A model generated the notes under the pieces. That model was not told the origin of the DNA. It searched no databases and saw only the letters and a program-made list of their open reading frames with translations. DNA of 64,000 bases, from the NCBI GenBank assembly GCA_026874595.1, contig CM049316.1:75747676-75811675 (forward strand), in the 5' to 3' direction. Below are positions 35,020-48,530 of the stretch, piece by piece (the first letter of the stretch is position 1; every line of letters begins with the position of its first letter). A program made the position numbers and the translations under genes. This stretch comes from Sipunculus nudus (lineage: Eukaryota; Annelida; Sipuncula; Golfingiida; Sipunculidae).

Positions 35020-36600
35020 TAGACTGTAGGATATGTGACAACTTTGAACATGCATATCTTTGTTAACATTGTCTTTGGACGGTAACCAATGCATGACGCG
35101 TGTGTTTCGAATATGAAAGCAATAGCTTGAAGGAACGCTGGCCTTCATTATGGAGCGAGTACACGAAAACACCATGGTGCGAATTTTGTAACGAGGACGT
35201 CAATGGCAGGTGTGCAGCGAAATGTGAGAATCTATGGCGAGCTCATCAATTTAAAATGTTTATATTTCAGCTGGTGGAAACGGTAATATGTTTTCATTGT
35301 CAAAAGATAATTGATTAGTTTGGAAGCAACTTCACTCAAAAATTCATGAACGGATTTTGCTGAAATTTGTTTTAGGGTAATGTTAGAGACATTCATTTTT
35401 TCCTGGTATTACATTCCTGGCCGCCTTTGTTCCAGAACTCACCTGTGATCCAGCCATAGAGTTCATATATCGTGAGGCACATTTCTCTATGTACCACACA
35501 CCAACATTTTATATAATCATGCGGAAGCACATATAGAACCTTGCACCACTTTTATTATTTTAAATACGATGTCGGGGCATTGCAAAATATAATATTTCGC
35601 CAGTGAAAATGATTGACAGACCCAATAGACTGGGTGGCCGACGCCAGTGTCTCTACCTTTGATTGCCTCCGCCAGGAGGGTATGCGTTCATCCCCTCTCG
35701 TGTGCGTGTTTATGTGACTGTGCACACTGTAACTAACGCAGAAATAAAGAGAACCTCATGAAATTTTCAGCTTACTTCCGGGAAGGGCCAATGGAGAATC
35801 TATTAGATTTAGGGTGTGGATCCGCATATGATCCGGAATCAGGAAAGTAATCAAGGTAAAATCACAAATGTAAAGAAAATTATGCAGGAATGACCCTTGG
35901 AACACGGGCCGAATAAGTGAATGCAAACACGGGTTGGGAATCATCCTACACCAGGTATCTTAGATTGCAGATTCATTAGAATGAAGATTTGTAGTTAACT
36001 CTAGAATTTTAAAATAACTGAGATAAAGCCTCAAAGAGAAGTTTTTTGATAAAAAAGCATTTATCAGGATACGCGTCTCACAGCCGACTAGAGGTGACCA
36101 GATGTTTGAAACCAACAGTAAGTCTCGATTCGGGGAACATAAAAAAATGTGTACTCTCATTTATTGTTTTAAATGACTATTCCAAGTTACATTAAAATTA
36201 TCATCCAACGACGATCAAACATTACTGTTTGGTTTGAAACATTCTTTCACAAAATTAAAAGCCATCAGAATTAAAACATTCCTGCTTGATATCCAAACCG
36301 GTAAAGGCAAAGTGTCATTTGACAAGCGAAAACCAAATGCTTTATATTGAGTACCCTGAAAAAATGACTTTCAGCTTCAAAGGTTGCTGGACGAAATTTT
36401 CCCAAGGGTTGTCCTTGAAAACGTTAAAAATAATAAAAAAAAATCACTCATCTAGTTAATTTAACATTTTACTGACATGTTTTATATGTGACAATAAAAA
36501 GTTTGAAAGAACGAAAGAGAAAATCACACGCGCTGGAGGTATAGCGTATATCCGGCCTACTCGGTCTTATAGTAGTAGGATTGGAATCATTAGCTGAAAT
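35020..36600 (+). pseudogene. Broken Cys-rich ORF, copy 1, split by an insertion
   Basis: The first part (about 35,100-35,330) reads TKTPWCEFCNEDVNGRCAAK followed by C, and later ICFHCQK, then a stop. The second part (about 36,474-36,560) reads LTCFICDNKKFER, then TRAGGIAY. The copy at 58,147-58,580 has the two parts joined, so 35,337-36,470 is an insertion. Protein-level conservation (all Cys pairs, RAGG[VI]AY) with scattered silent changes suggests a once-coding Cys-rich domain, possibly zinc-binding. Family not recognised. This copy carries a stop codon and the insertion. Confidence 0.55.
35337..36470. repeat. Insertion made of CCTCCGCCAGG-type repeat pieces
   Basis: This is inserted sequence relative to the copy at 58.4 kb. 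It contains 'ATGAACGGATTTTGCTGAAA' (about 35,346) and, from 35,666, CCTCCGCCAGGAGGGTATGC with a later CATGAAATTTTCAGCTTACT and GGATCCGCATATGATCCGG. These are parts of the same repeat type as 32,391. No TIRs or clear target duplication are visible. Confidence 0.5.
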
Positions 36601-37306
36601 TGTTGCTGAATGATCACAGCAATCGTATATATTATTATATTTATATTCACAAATATATGATATAATCACAGAAAACAGATATATATACATATAAATATAT
36701 AAAATCAAATTATAAAACTCAAAGTATAAAATTATTTGTCAGTGTCTGCACTCAAAATTAACATGCCTCGAACGCATTAAGAACATTATAACTAACCAAG
36801 CACCCATGCAATTTTTTTTTATATTAGGCAATACAAAATGTTGGTCTCTCGTTCATCAACTTCAGTAAATGGTGAGTTAATTTGTTTATAACTTCTTCTT
36901 CTGTAAACGACACTAATATCAAGTTTTCTAAAAAATTCAGTTACAGTAAAAGCTGAACACTACAGTTGGCATTTTGTTAATTAGAATTTGACGTTTATAT
37001 TTTGGTGATTGCGGACTTCATTCACTGAGCGTGTGCCATGGCAAATTAGTCATTGTGTCTAACTGGTGGGTTTAAACTAACTTAAGTTTTTATAACGTTG
37101 GTGGTGTATTGATTTGCCCGCTGCCGCCAGTACAAAGCATTTAAATGGATAGATAACTCATTCATGGTTGTGTTTGTTGGTATGGATGACGTATTATGAC
37201 GGAAAGCTGGACTCACTGAAATGAGGTAACGCCGGCAACTCGTCCATTTGCGACCTGTAGAGAGGAAGAGTAAACTTGGTTCGTGACTTCCGAAAGTAAC
37301 GACAAA
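36601..37306. other. Upstream region of the lectin gene
   Basis: AT-rich at first, then GC-richer from about 37,080, likely including the 5' untranslated region. There is no clear TATA box close to the ATG. A 90-codon minus open frame overlaps exon 1 and is judged a shadow. Confidence 0.4.
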
Positions 37307-37670
37307 ATGATTCACCAGGCACTCCTCGCGGTTTTCTCCCTCGGAGGTAAGCAACTTTTTAATTATATCTTCGCTGATCTAGATTTGTTTTCGTGTTTTG
37401 AAAAATACTCGAGTTGATTCTGTTACAATGTTTTGTTGAAAACCTGTTTTTTAACATTTTTGACAAATCTTAATTTCTGTACTGTGTTAGCTAATCTTTA
37501 CGTGTTATACAGTCGCGGCTTTATACGATTTGGGGAAACGATGGTTACATATTAAAGCTGAGTAGGAGAATTTCTGAGTTTGCTGGCTCGAGGGTGGGGG
37601 AGGGGGTGTAGTACTAGCATATTGCTACGTAAAAGCACCCATAATGGTGTTAAGACGGCCCTGCTTATAC

Positions 37671-37728
<58 letters not shown>

Positions 37729-38112
37729 ATTAGAAAGGTTTATAAGTAATCAATATAGAAGTAATAATGAATATGTAGTACATACTGTTGCAGTCCCTGA
37801 AAGCAGTATTTATTCTATACAAAATACTACATTCTTATTATGTTCACGAAGACATGCATTCTTTTACAAAAATTGAATTAACCAGTCTCTCTATCTCCTT
37901 GGGTGATATTGATTATTAATTTTATTTATAACTGAAGTATAAAGAAAAAAAACCGGAAGTCAGTAAAAAGTAGATAAATTAGAAGATTAATAAAAAACGT
38001 TTATAATAAATAGTAACCTCTCCTTTTTCTTATTTTAATTTCATTTTCATTTGTATCTTTTATTTATTTTTACAACCAATAAAATATCTCATGAAGTTTA
38101 TACACTAATACC

Positions 38113-38171
<59 letters not shown>

Positions 38172-39580
38172 ATTTTGGCATTTTATGTTATTTTGCAAAA
38201 GAAATTACATTTTGTTTGAATAAATTGTTTTTCATTAAACGATTTACATCGCGATGGCATCATTTAAATCAAACAAACACCCTTTGGAGGATATGACTTA
38301 ATCATTCCATGCTCCCTAAAGCGGGCTTTGATCGTGATAAGATATTGTAACTAAGATGGTACAAATTAAAGCGCATATCGTCACCAAGACAAAGTCATCT
38401 ACCAGGATCATCACTGGATACAGATACCATCAACAGGACAAAACAATCTTTTTGGATCATCAAACCATAACAAGACAAAACAATCTCAATAGATAATCAT
38501 ACCTTGACCTAGACAAAACAAGCTTACTACATACTCGTACCATGAACAAGGCAAAACAATCTGAATGGATCCTCACGTGATGACAAAGACAAAACCATAT
38601 TTTTGAATCCTCATACCATCACCAAGACAGAACTGGATATTCATACCATGACTAAGACAAAACAAACGTACGTGCTCCGTATACAATGAACCAAACAGAG
38701 ATATTTAAATGCGTTGTTTTGTTTCATGGCCACCTAGAATATTTATAACAACCAGAAATATGATGACGGGGACCAATAAGAATTCATCATATTATAGCAA
38801 TATCTTATCTCATCTAAACATTTCCATATTCAGTCGCAGATGCAGAACTAAACAGGATTGTATGTGAGTGTATGCGTTCTGAGACGTACAAATGAGGGAA
38901 GTGCAACTGTCGAGGGAACACAGAGGGCTTGGAGTGTGTATATTCAGGATAGGGTTGGCATTTATGCTAGCTTTCGGGTTGTGGGCAATTCTGTACAATT
39001 TTGACATAATGACATAATTATGCAGGGTTTAACGCATCTATTAAAATATTAGGCTGCATTGATAATCCACTGTAAGTCAATGATAACAACATTAATGTTT
39101 GCATGTGAGTGTATATGAATTGTTATAATTTATCTGATCATGATATCGCTTTCTGTTACCCAGACACGCTAGCTGTTACTACAACAGGCCGGCATTACAA
39201 CCGACACAAGCAATCGAGAGCTTTGGCCACTAAAACAAACCTAATCGAAATGAAACAGCAACGCTGCGGCACCATGCCAATGGAATGTTTGTTGCAATGC
39301 AATCAGCTGCCGGCATGCCCTGCTCTGAACGCCTTCAACAATGGGACCTGTGAACTTCTCTTGTCTCCAGTTCTTGGGATCGACTTCCTTGCAGATTGCA
39401 CAGCCTACATCCACCGATTTGGTGAGCACGTACATTTTATCCAACAATTTTACTACTACTGGTAAGAAGAATAATTTCTTCTTATTCATATTCTTCTTCT
39501 TTTTCTTCTTATAATCATTACTATTAAAATTTATGAATAAATGTCAATAAACTATCATTATTTTATTAGTTTTATATGAC

Positions 39581-39618
<38 letters not shown>

Positions 39619-41213
39619 TACACTAAAAACAATACTGGTACTACTAATACTGCATATGACCCCTCCTTCATAATACTATTTGGCTCACCACCTATTTGGC
39701 TCCCAGCACTTTTACTACTATTGCTACCATTGCTACTGTTAAATTAATCCTTAATTTAATCTTAATGACAAATTGCAGAATTTCAAGAGATTTTTTTATA
39801 ATATCTGTTCTTGCAAATTGTATCATGAAATTTAATTATTTAATTTTATTTCATAAATATGCAGGAATCATTGCTGAAATAATCATATTGTGTAGTACCA
39901 TTTATCGGGGGTCTCTTGCTCAGATTCATCCAGTATGGTGTATCTAGGGGGTGCCGCAGAGGGCCATGTCCCCCACCCCACCCTTCCTTCGTTGCATGTA
40001 ATATAAGAAAAACTTTCAAGACATTAAATATCCATTAAGAAATTATGTAAGTACAAAAAAGTTTAGTAATAGGCATGTCGAATCAGATATTCCTGGAACA
40101 AAAAAAACAGACATACAAACAAAGAACTGGAAATATGCATGCCAAATTCAGGCATCACATCATTACAGATCAAATGAGAATATGCTAGAGTTTAAGTCAA
40201 TACTTAGAATTGCGGCAATAGGCTTGGCTCTATTTTTTGTTATTTATTTCGAAACCGTTTAACCCTAACTTTAGGAATAATTTGTTGTATCTTTAAATTA
40301 TAAAATATCATTTTTTTTTATAAAATTACCATTTTTTGTCATATCTTAAAAAAATGTATATCTTTTAAGGCAGCATCTTATGATCCTAGTCTTATTTCTG
40401 GGTGGAGGGTTGTCGTGTATTTTTTTGCCGTAAATAGGTAACCAGAGCAATATTTCTGAAATAAAAAATTATGACCTTTATAAACATGTTCATTTAATGG
40501 TAAAAGCTCTGAAAATTGAAAATATGGAGCTTTATCCTTTATCCTTCTCTGTCAGTTTATACTTGAGAAGTCTAGTTTTCTACGTCATGAAGCATTTGCT
40601 CAGCTTTGGAGTACGCAATAGAAAATTATTCCACTTATTGCACTATTTATTATGCTACTCTCCTGCATTATGATACAGACGGTGTACACCATAATATCAG
40701 CTACTACTGTGAAACCTGAATAAAGAAACGCACAAAAACCTCAACAGGCCAACAAATACTTTCTTGGCACAACAAAAAAATTCAAACATTTTACGAAGAA
40801 ATTTCTTTTAGTAGAGAAAACGTTTAACCTTTAGGCAGATGCTTTGCATAGCCAATAAGGGAAAACTCGTATTCTTAAATGATGTTGACTGATAAACAAA
40901 AACGTTACAGTTATCTAATCACATAAAAACCGCTTCTCTGAACGGTAGTTTTTGTAGTCTAACAATCATAGCAAACAGGTGAAATTGATATTAAATATAA
41001 AGAGATGGTTGACCAGGTTATATATGGTTCAAATTATTATTTATATGAATTTTAGGAGTCCATTTATGAAGATCTAATATTGTACACGGGTTGAAATGAT
41101 TAAAAATTATTTTAATATATTTACACACATTTAATTTCAAAAGTCTTATTTTGAACTTTCATATACCTTTCCGCCAACTCTTCAAATTGTCATGACTTTA
41201 AATATATATATAA

Positions 41214-41262
<49 letters not shown>

Positions 41263-44200
41263 AAAGCCCGATTAACAACATGTCAACCTTCCAATCATTT
41301 GATTGAATAATAAATCATGATAACCACATATCATACTTTATCCTGTTTAAGAAAATCCTCTATTTGCACATCAAACAATTAGTATAAGTTTAATTTGTCA
41401 CCAGCATATGAAATATTCTTATATGTTTTATATTATATATCGATAGCTTCCTTTGGATTTATTCACATTTCAATATTAGGACAAAACAGAAGATTATATT
41501 ATAATAGTTTAATACATAATATATGATATTAATATAATCCTCTTTTTTCTTTCCTGAGCCAGCTGATACCACTAATCTGATGCCTGCCACGACATCAATG
41601 CCAGCTGTAACTTCTGTTACCAGTCAACAAACAGAACCCACGATTACTGGTACTGTAATTGAACTATTTTGTACTAGCTCATTAAATTGATGACACAACT
41701 AAATATATATCAGGTTGTAATTCACAAATTGGTAACTGCCTAAAATGATATGAACTATGTGATAATAATTGAAGAGCACACAGGTAAAAATTCGGGCAAC
41801 AATTCAGTTCAATATATCATATAGAACTGAAAGTACAGAATTCAGAATCTCATAAATCTACATAATATCATTTTAACTTCTCGCTTAAGGATCGCATGTC
41901 ATAAAACTGTGAAATCTGGCTATGTTTGCGATCAAACGAAATATCATGCGATTTGGTTAAAAATGGGTCTTGAGAGGTGAACTCCAGCTTATTCATTCGT
42001 CTCTCTGTCTCCCTGATAATCTAATTGATTCACCTGGTCCATGACTTCGTGTTTTTGTCTGTTTATTTTTCCTATACCTTTTCTTCTGAACCAGATGTCA
42101 AGTTTCCCATTAATAACTCGATTTCAATGAAATATGGAAGAGTGCTTAATGCTGAGTCATATATCTCTGTCTAAATATTTGAACTGCAGAAAACGGCGCT
42201 TTGGTCATATATCCAATCGCTCATAAACATATAGACTAAATATATAACCAACATACCTCAAGGTCGAAATCGTTAAAGATCCAGGTAAAATCACCCCTTA
42301 CCCTAAAACCGTTGTTTCTTTAATCTTTGTCAAAAATTATATATTATAAAAATTATTATACTCCACTTCATGGATACACATTTTGGGGCACAATGCTTGA
42401 AATGGGACAACGGAAGCCTTTATCTTATATCGTTGTCATATTTTTTTTTTTTTTTTTGCATCCGCTAGCATGTAATAGGTTGATGTGATATTGTTGGTAC
42501 AAGTTCTGCACTGCTTTCCACCAAAGGTGAATATACAGTATTTCACAATTGGTTGATGTGGTATTGTTGGTATAAGTTCTGCACCGCTTTCCATCAAAGA
42601 TAAATATACAGTATTTCACAATTGATTCTGTAATGGTTTATGCTATTTCTCCAAACATATCCCTGTGCTCTTTCCTGCCAGCAGATGGCTTTTTTAGGTG
42701 ACCATTTTTGCTTATTTTAGGGTAAAAATACACTCTTTGAAATTATGGACAGTCGTATTGTATTAAGCCTGACTTTATCAGCTTCCCAGGTTCTAATCCC
42801 GGGGTGACTTTGAAAGTAGCAAAAACCAGAGATCACCAACTATGCCAAGGAGAGTGTGCTATTAATAGTTATAATTAGGATTTGTACAATTCATGTAAAA
42901 TTAATGAGTGTTCTGCATCGAGTAACATTTTATTACATTTACAGTTCGCAACTGAGTCCCCCTTATTCTTGCTTCTTTTGCCCTAAAACGGGATTAGCGA
43001 GATCTTGAGTAAAATCCCGATTAACCTGTATCTTTTAAGCCAGATATGTCTTCTTTATTAATATCTTAGCATTTATATTTTAAATAGGACTATTACAGTC
43101 GATATAGATTCTTACTTAGTTTCCAGTCAAATGAGAAGAGGTGTTATTTCTCGAGACTGCTTATACCTGGTTAACATTTCATGCTCGAGAAGTAAACTAC
43201 AACTCATTTCACTTGCTTTCTTATCTTCTATTTAGTGGATGATTCCCTGAAATTTGACCTTAAAAATAACTGTTATTTTTTACCTGCCGGCAAGTATTAT
43301 TATCTGATTAACATTTCATGCTTGAGAGGTAAACCGTCACTCATTTCACTTGTTTTCTTATCATCTATTAAATGGTTGATTCGGTGGGTCATGATCTTGA
43401 AAACTGTAATTGTTTACGAGCCAGCAAGTTTTTTTTTATGTAAATGTCTTTGTATTAAAATGAATGGGATAACGTAAACAGTAACTATTTTTTGGTAATG
43501 TTCTTTTTGAAACATTATTGCCTCGTCCTGAAGTTACTATGGTAACATTCTAGATGCCGAAAATATTGACAATTATTCTTTATCATTTAGAACATTAAAG
43601 TGTCTCCTGGCCGCAGTTCTGTAGCATATATTATGTATCACCCTAATATTTAGAAAGAGATTCTTCACTTTTCACATTGAAAACTATTAACATAATATTT
43701 TTGCCAGATCTCAAATTATATAAGCATAAGAATTTAAATCTTAGTTCCAGGAGCTTATTCCTATTGCCACAAAGCCACACTCGCCCGGTACCATGATTGG
43801 TTTTTTTTTTCAGAAATAAAAAAGACAGTTTTTTTAAATAGGACTAGCTTTTTGCGTACGGTAGCCGTTGGCTAGTTTTAGATGCTGCAACTGTATTTTT
43901 TTCTAGTGATTCTAAAGTATGCGAGAGTAAATGAAACCACACATGACATGGCTATTTGTTTTTGCTCTAGATGTTTAGGAACGAAAATCATGAAATACGA
44001 TAATCGTCTTGATCTTATAACTCTGTTATCTTTACATTAAGAAATGTTTTTGAATCTACAAGCATTTAGTTTATTTCACGCCAGGTTCGAATCTCGGCGT
44101 GACTGTGGAAGTAGCAAAGGCCCCTTCCAAAGTTTATGCTTGAGATGTTTACTTTTCACCATCGGATATGCTTTATCAGTAATTAGTAACAGGGTCGAAA

Positions 44201-47200
44201 ATACTTCGAAATTTCGCTTCGTTTCCCATAAACCGTTAGACGTTTTGCCGGATTACATGCATCGCAAATTCTAAGTTTTACAATCTTTCGGTATACCGGA
44301 CTCCCTATCCGACAAGCATTCTACTTCTGGTTATCTATTTTGGCTTAATATTTTCTAGGCAATATAGTTTCTTGGACTTAATCGATTGTAGATTGACTGG
44401 CTTGCAAAAGGCTTTTGTAACGTGCATGTTATATATTCACAATTTTATTGACTAATGACAAGTTGTTGGAAGTTGTCCTTATCTTAAGATATTGAGTGAG
44501 AGGGTGTAACTTGGTGCAGCGTGAGCACCCCGTGGTGTCCCCTACAGAGTTTTCCTTTGCTACCCCACTGGCCTTAATCTTCATCCTCTGTTTTCTAAAT
44601 TTGTCTGGACCAGTTTCAAGACCAACAGAAATCTTCTTGGATATCCACTGACTATGGCTTACACCAACATAGATATACACCTCGGCTTCTGTGGCTCAGG
44701 GGCAGAGTGCAGGACTCAAAGCCGAGATATTGTAAGTTCAAATCTTAGCCGAGGCGATGAGATTTTTCACGGTCGGCCCCCTCCTGGGGTGAAGGCTCTG
44801 CAGGCTTAATGGGGAGACTCCGCGCAACATTTATGTGTTCACTCACAAACGAGTGCGTCTTCCGAAGGTTGCTCGGTGTTATGAGCCATAAGGTTGACAC
44901 ACCAAGGACCCGCAGGAGTGGTAAACTGAAACTGGTTGACACCAGGATAACCGGGTATAAGCTACTATCACGTAGTTCGAAATCGGAATGGAACTATCCA
45001 GGTATACATAGTAACAGTCAATCAAGCATTTTAAAAATGAAGGCCGTTATCTTCTCAGATAAGCTGTACCGGGATAGCTATACACTTGTATTTGTTGAGA
45101 ATTGAGGAGAATCGACGTGCCGGTCAGAATATTGTATCGTTAAACAATGTAAGGTTAATGCACGGTTTAGCGTGTTTTGTTCCCAGCCGGTTTTGTATGC
45201 AGCGTGCTCATGAATATAATATTGCCCATAGTAGAAAAAGCATCCACACGTCTCTGCACGATATTGAGACATTATATTAACATATTCCTCCGTATGATGA
45301 GTCTGAATAATTTTGAACATACATTTGACATCCTACTAAGATTCATGAAGATAGACGTAGCTTGTGTAGAATTTGTCTCTATGGCTAAGGGTACAATCGC
45401 TGCTAAGGTGAGAATGGAGCCTTGTCACTGCCCATCAAAAAGTTCCGTGCCTTCATAAAAGACTTGCTTAATCTTTACCCGTTTTTTATGGATGCATTCA
45501 GGCTTTTAAAATCTGAAAATAATTCCTTGTTTCATATCGTAAACTGATAAGTAGTTGGTGGATTACCATTGAAGGCATTCTGTTCAATTATCTAAGGAGT
45601 TAAAATGTATACAAGGCGGAGACACTTAAAACAGAGCTCGTGCCTGAGCTCACTTCATTGTTGATTTCGTCCGTATGAATGTTTTTGTTTGAGTCTTCAT
45701 TTTTCATTGAATAACAGCAGCTGACTTACGGCTGTGCGTGTACACAGTGAGTGGACCGTGACTTATGCAATTATGTTTCCGTAAAAGTGGTCAGCTCTCC
45801 ACTCTCCCTAATAAAGGAGAACTATTACTAGCTCCCCTGAAAATAAAAATTGTGAGCCACTCCTATTGAAAGTGTATACTGCAGAAGATACATTTTCGCA
45901 ATTTCGAAAGGCGTGACTTCATTATATTAACTATCTACGAGGTGCAATGAAAACATGTCTTTACAAATATGTTTATTCACATAATATGGAACTCATATTT
46001 AAAAAAAGAATATATCATATCTAACATACATTGCATTCAACATTAATGAATAATGATAAAGAATAATTAAATAAATAAAATTAAATAAAAATAAATGAAC
46101 TTTGCTAGAGTTTTCCTACACAGTCAGTGAAGTCCAAGTCTATTATTTACTGAGTGCGAGATTCATTCATACATTTCCTATCATTAACAAACAAAACAGC
46201 AAGCATAAAGCAATAGAGACCATTTGAACTCTAAATTGACTTTATTGGTTCAAGTGTTTATAATAACAGGATTACACAGTAGCCATTATGGCCAATGCAA
46301 CATGTTCTCCCGTCTGCAAAAAAAAAGTTGCATTTAAATTCATAAATTATAATTAATAAAAAACATGAATTTATAAATACAATACCCAATATTTCTCCAT
46401 CTTTCTTAAAAAACAAAACAGTGCTCATCTTATTTTCGTTTTTATGTATTTTTCCATAGACGATTGCGTTTCTTATGAGTCTTAACAAATAGCTTTTAAT
46501 CCATTGGTTGTCTTTTGATTTAACATAAATCTTACTTCGTGGAATATGGTCATTTGTTACAGTTGTTGTATGCCATTAAAATAACCAATTCTGATATACT
46601 GCTGAAAGTATCAACAGCTTTGTCCAATGGATCAGGTTGGAGGGATTTTTCTTAGTCCGGAAAGATCAGCTTTGTCGTACTGGTATACATGTCGCTTATA
46701 CAGGGGTAGCTTTTTTATATTAAAAAAAAACTGTCCATATAAGTGTGCTATGATCACAGTATTACTCTGTAATTCTAGTCAGTCGACTAACTAGTTGCAC
46801 CAAACCGTTTGCGGCCACAGTATCGACCAAATCATTCCATAAGTCACTATTCCAATGTGTTGATTCCCACTGGTTACATCGATGGTTTAAATATCAAGTG
46901 ATAAAGAGAGCTTATGGTCTATCCTGTGAATCCATCTCCAAACTGTCAATGAACATATCTAAATAAATCCCACAAGCGTCTGCTGGTTAGCCTGGTGGTC
47001 TATAGAGTATGTACCTATTGATATCTTATATTCATTTATAATAATCTAATCCCACGCACTCTAAACCCCTGCCTTTTCCAAAACCATTCTCCTGCTATAC
47101 CAATGGTATCTTAAACATAAAGGGCTACTCCCTATGCCTGGTACTAACACAGCTTAGTTGTTGTCGAAACGGTGTTATATTTATTAAACTATTCTCAGCT

Positions 47201-47456
47201 GACGAGTCGAGCCACGTTTCTGATAGTGTCAGGACACTGACATCTTTAAGATCACTTCAGTATTGTAACTCATCTACTTTACGGTGAGTTTAGAGACTCC
47301 TGACGTTGCATGGCTTATTGTGAGCCGTCTATGTTGGCCATTGGATTGGTGATCAGGCATGGTAGGGCTAGTGTTGGGCTGAATATCATCATATTTAGCA
47401 AGAAGCAATCAACTTCACAAACTGTATGGTATGGTAATCATCTGAGCAGGCCTTCA

Positions 47457-47503
<47 letters not shown>

Positions 47504-48480
47504 TATATATAAACACTCTCAGAAATAGTATCTCATGTCATAATAGAGCAAAGGCAGCCAGCCATATGAAAAAGAACAAAAAATTAATTCACACTGTCTT
47601 TCACAGACAAAACATGCCCTGGTGGTTTTAGATCAAAACTCGTCACCCGGGCGCATGCATCGTGTTACAAGTTTGAACTTGGCAGGGATAGGACATGGAT
47701 GGATGCACGTAATTACTGCGTGAGTCTGGGTGGAGACCTGGTGGATGTAGAAACACAGGACGAGATGGGTCATCTCTCCAGTATAACGATGAGCGAACCA
47801 AATATTCTCAATTACGGTCAGTAAAACAACAATTAACATTGAATAGGTCTAGGAGCGGCATACTTGTGATACCTCTGGACTCTTTCTGCTGCTTTTTGAA
47901 AATCACATTAACTGCCGTCAGTGTGCATAATAGTAATGATAACCTGTTTTCCCGTTTCTACTTATGTGCACCCAGAAACATAATTACACTCGGTAAATGT
48001 TTGCCAAAAATGCCGAGTTTAATATTAAGAAAGCATTACGTAGGGAGTAAATGTGTTATATTATTGAAACAAAGAAATTGAAAGATAACCTTTTTCTGAC
48101 TTGATTATGAATTTTTGACCTGAGAGGCTTTTGAGTTTTACGAAAGTCGGTGTCTACATTATAAGGGTAGCTTGCTCAAAAGCAATATGCACCCGATGGG
48201 GAGGGTATGACAAGGAGAACCCGCCCCGAGAAATGTACAAATCACAATGTAACAGAAGAACTTAAACTTTGCATCATGCCTCACCACAAAACATTTACCA
48301 ACTATTGAATGTAAAGTTAATCTTGCATGGCGAAGTCCTATAATCCAAACCTATAAATGCAAAGCAAAAACTTTCGAAAATCATTCACGGAGATAATAAT
48401 CTACCTGTTACTGTTATATTTGGAATTTATCCGAAGGTTTATTGTATGCATGGGTGCAGTTTTGTTATTTTATATAACAT

Positions 48481-48530
<50 letters not shown>

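Noticed and set aside
39241-39489. A minus-strand open frame opposite lectin exon 2
   Set aside because: It is the antisense shadow of the Cys-rich exon; the plus strand has matching splice sites and phase.
44680-44755. A functional tRNA gene
   Set aside because: The acceptor stem and A/B boxes are good, but the anticodon arm does not pair and the downstream body is repeated elsewhere, so it is a SINE head.
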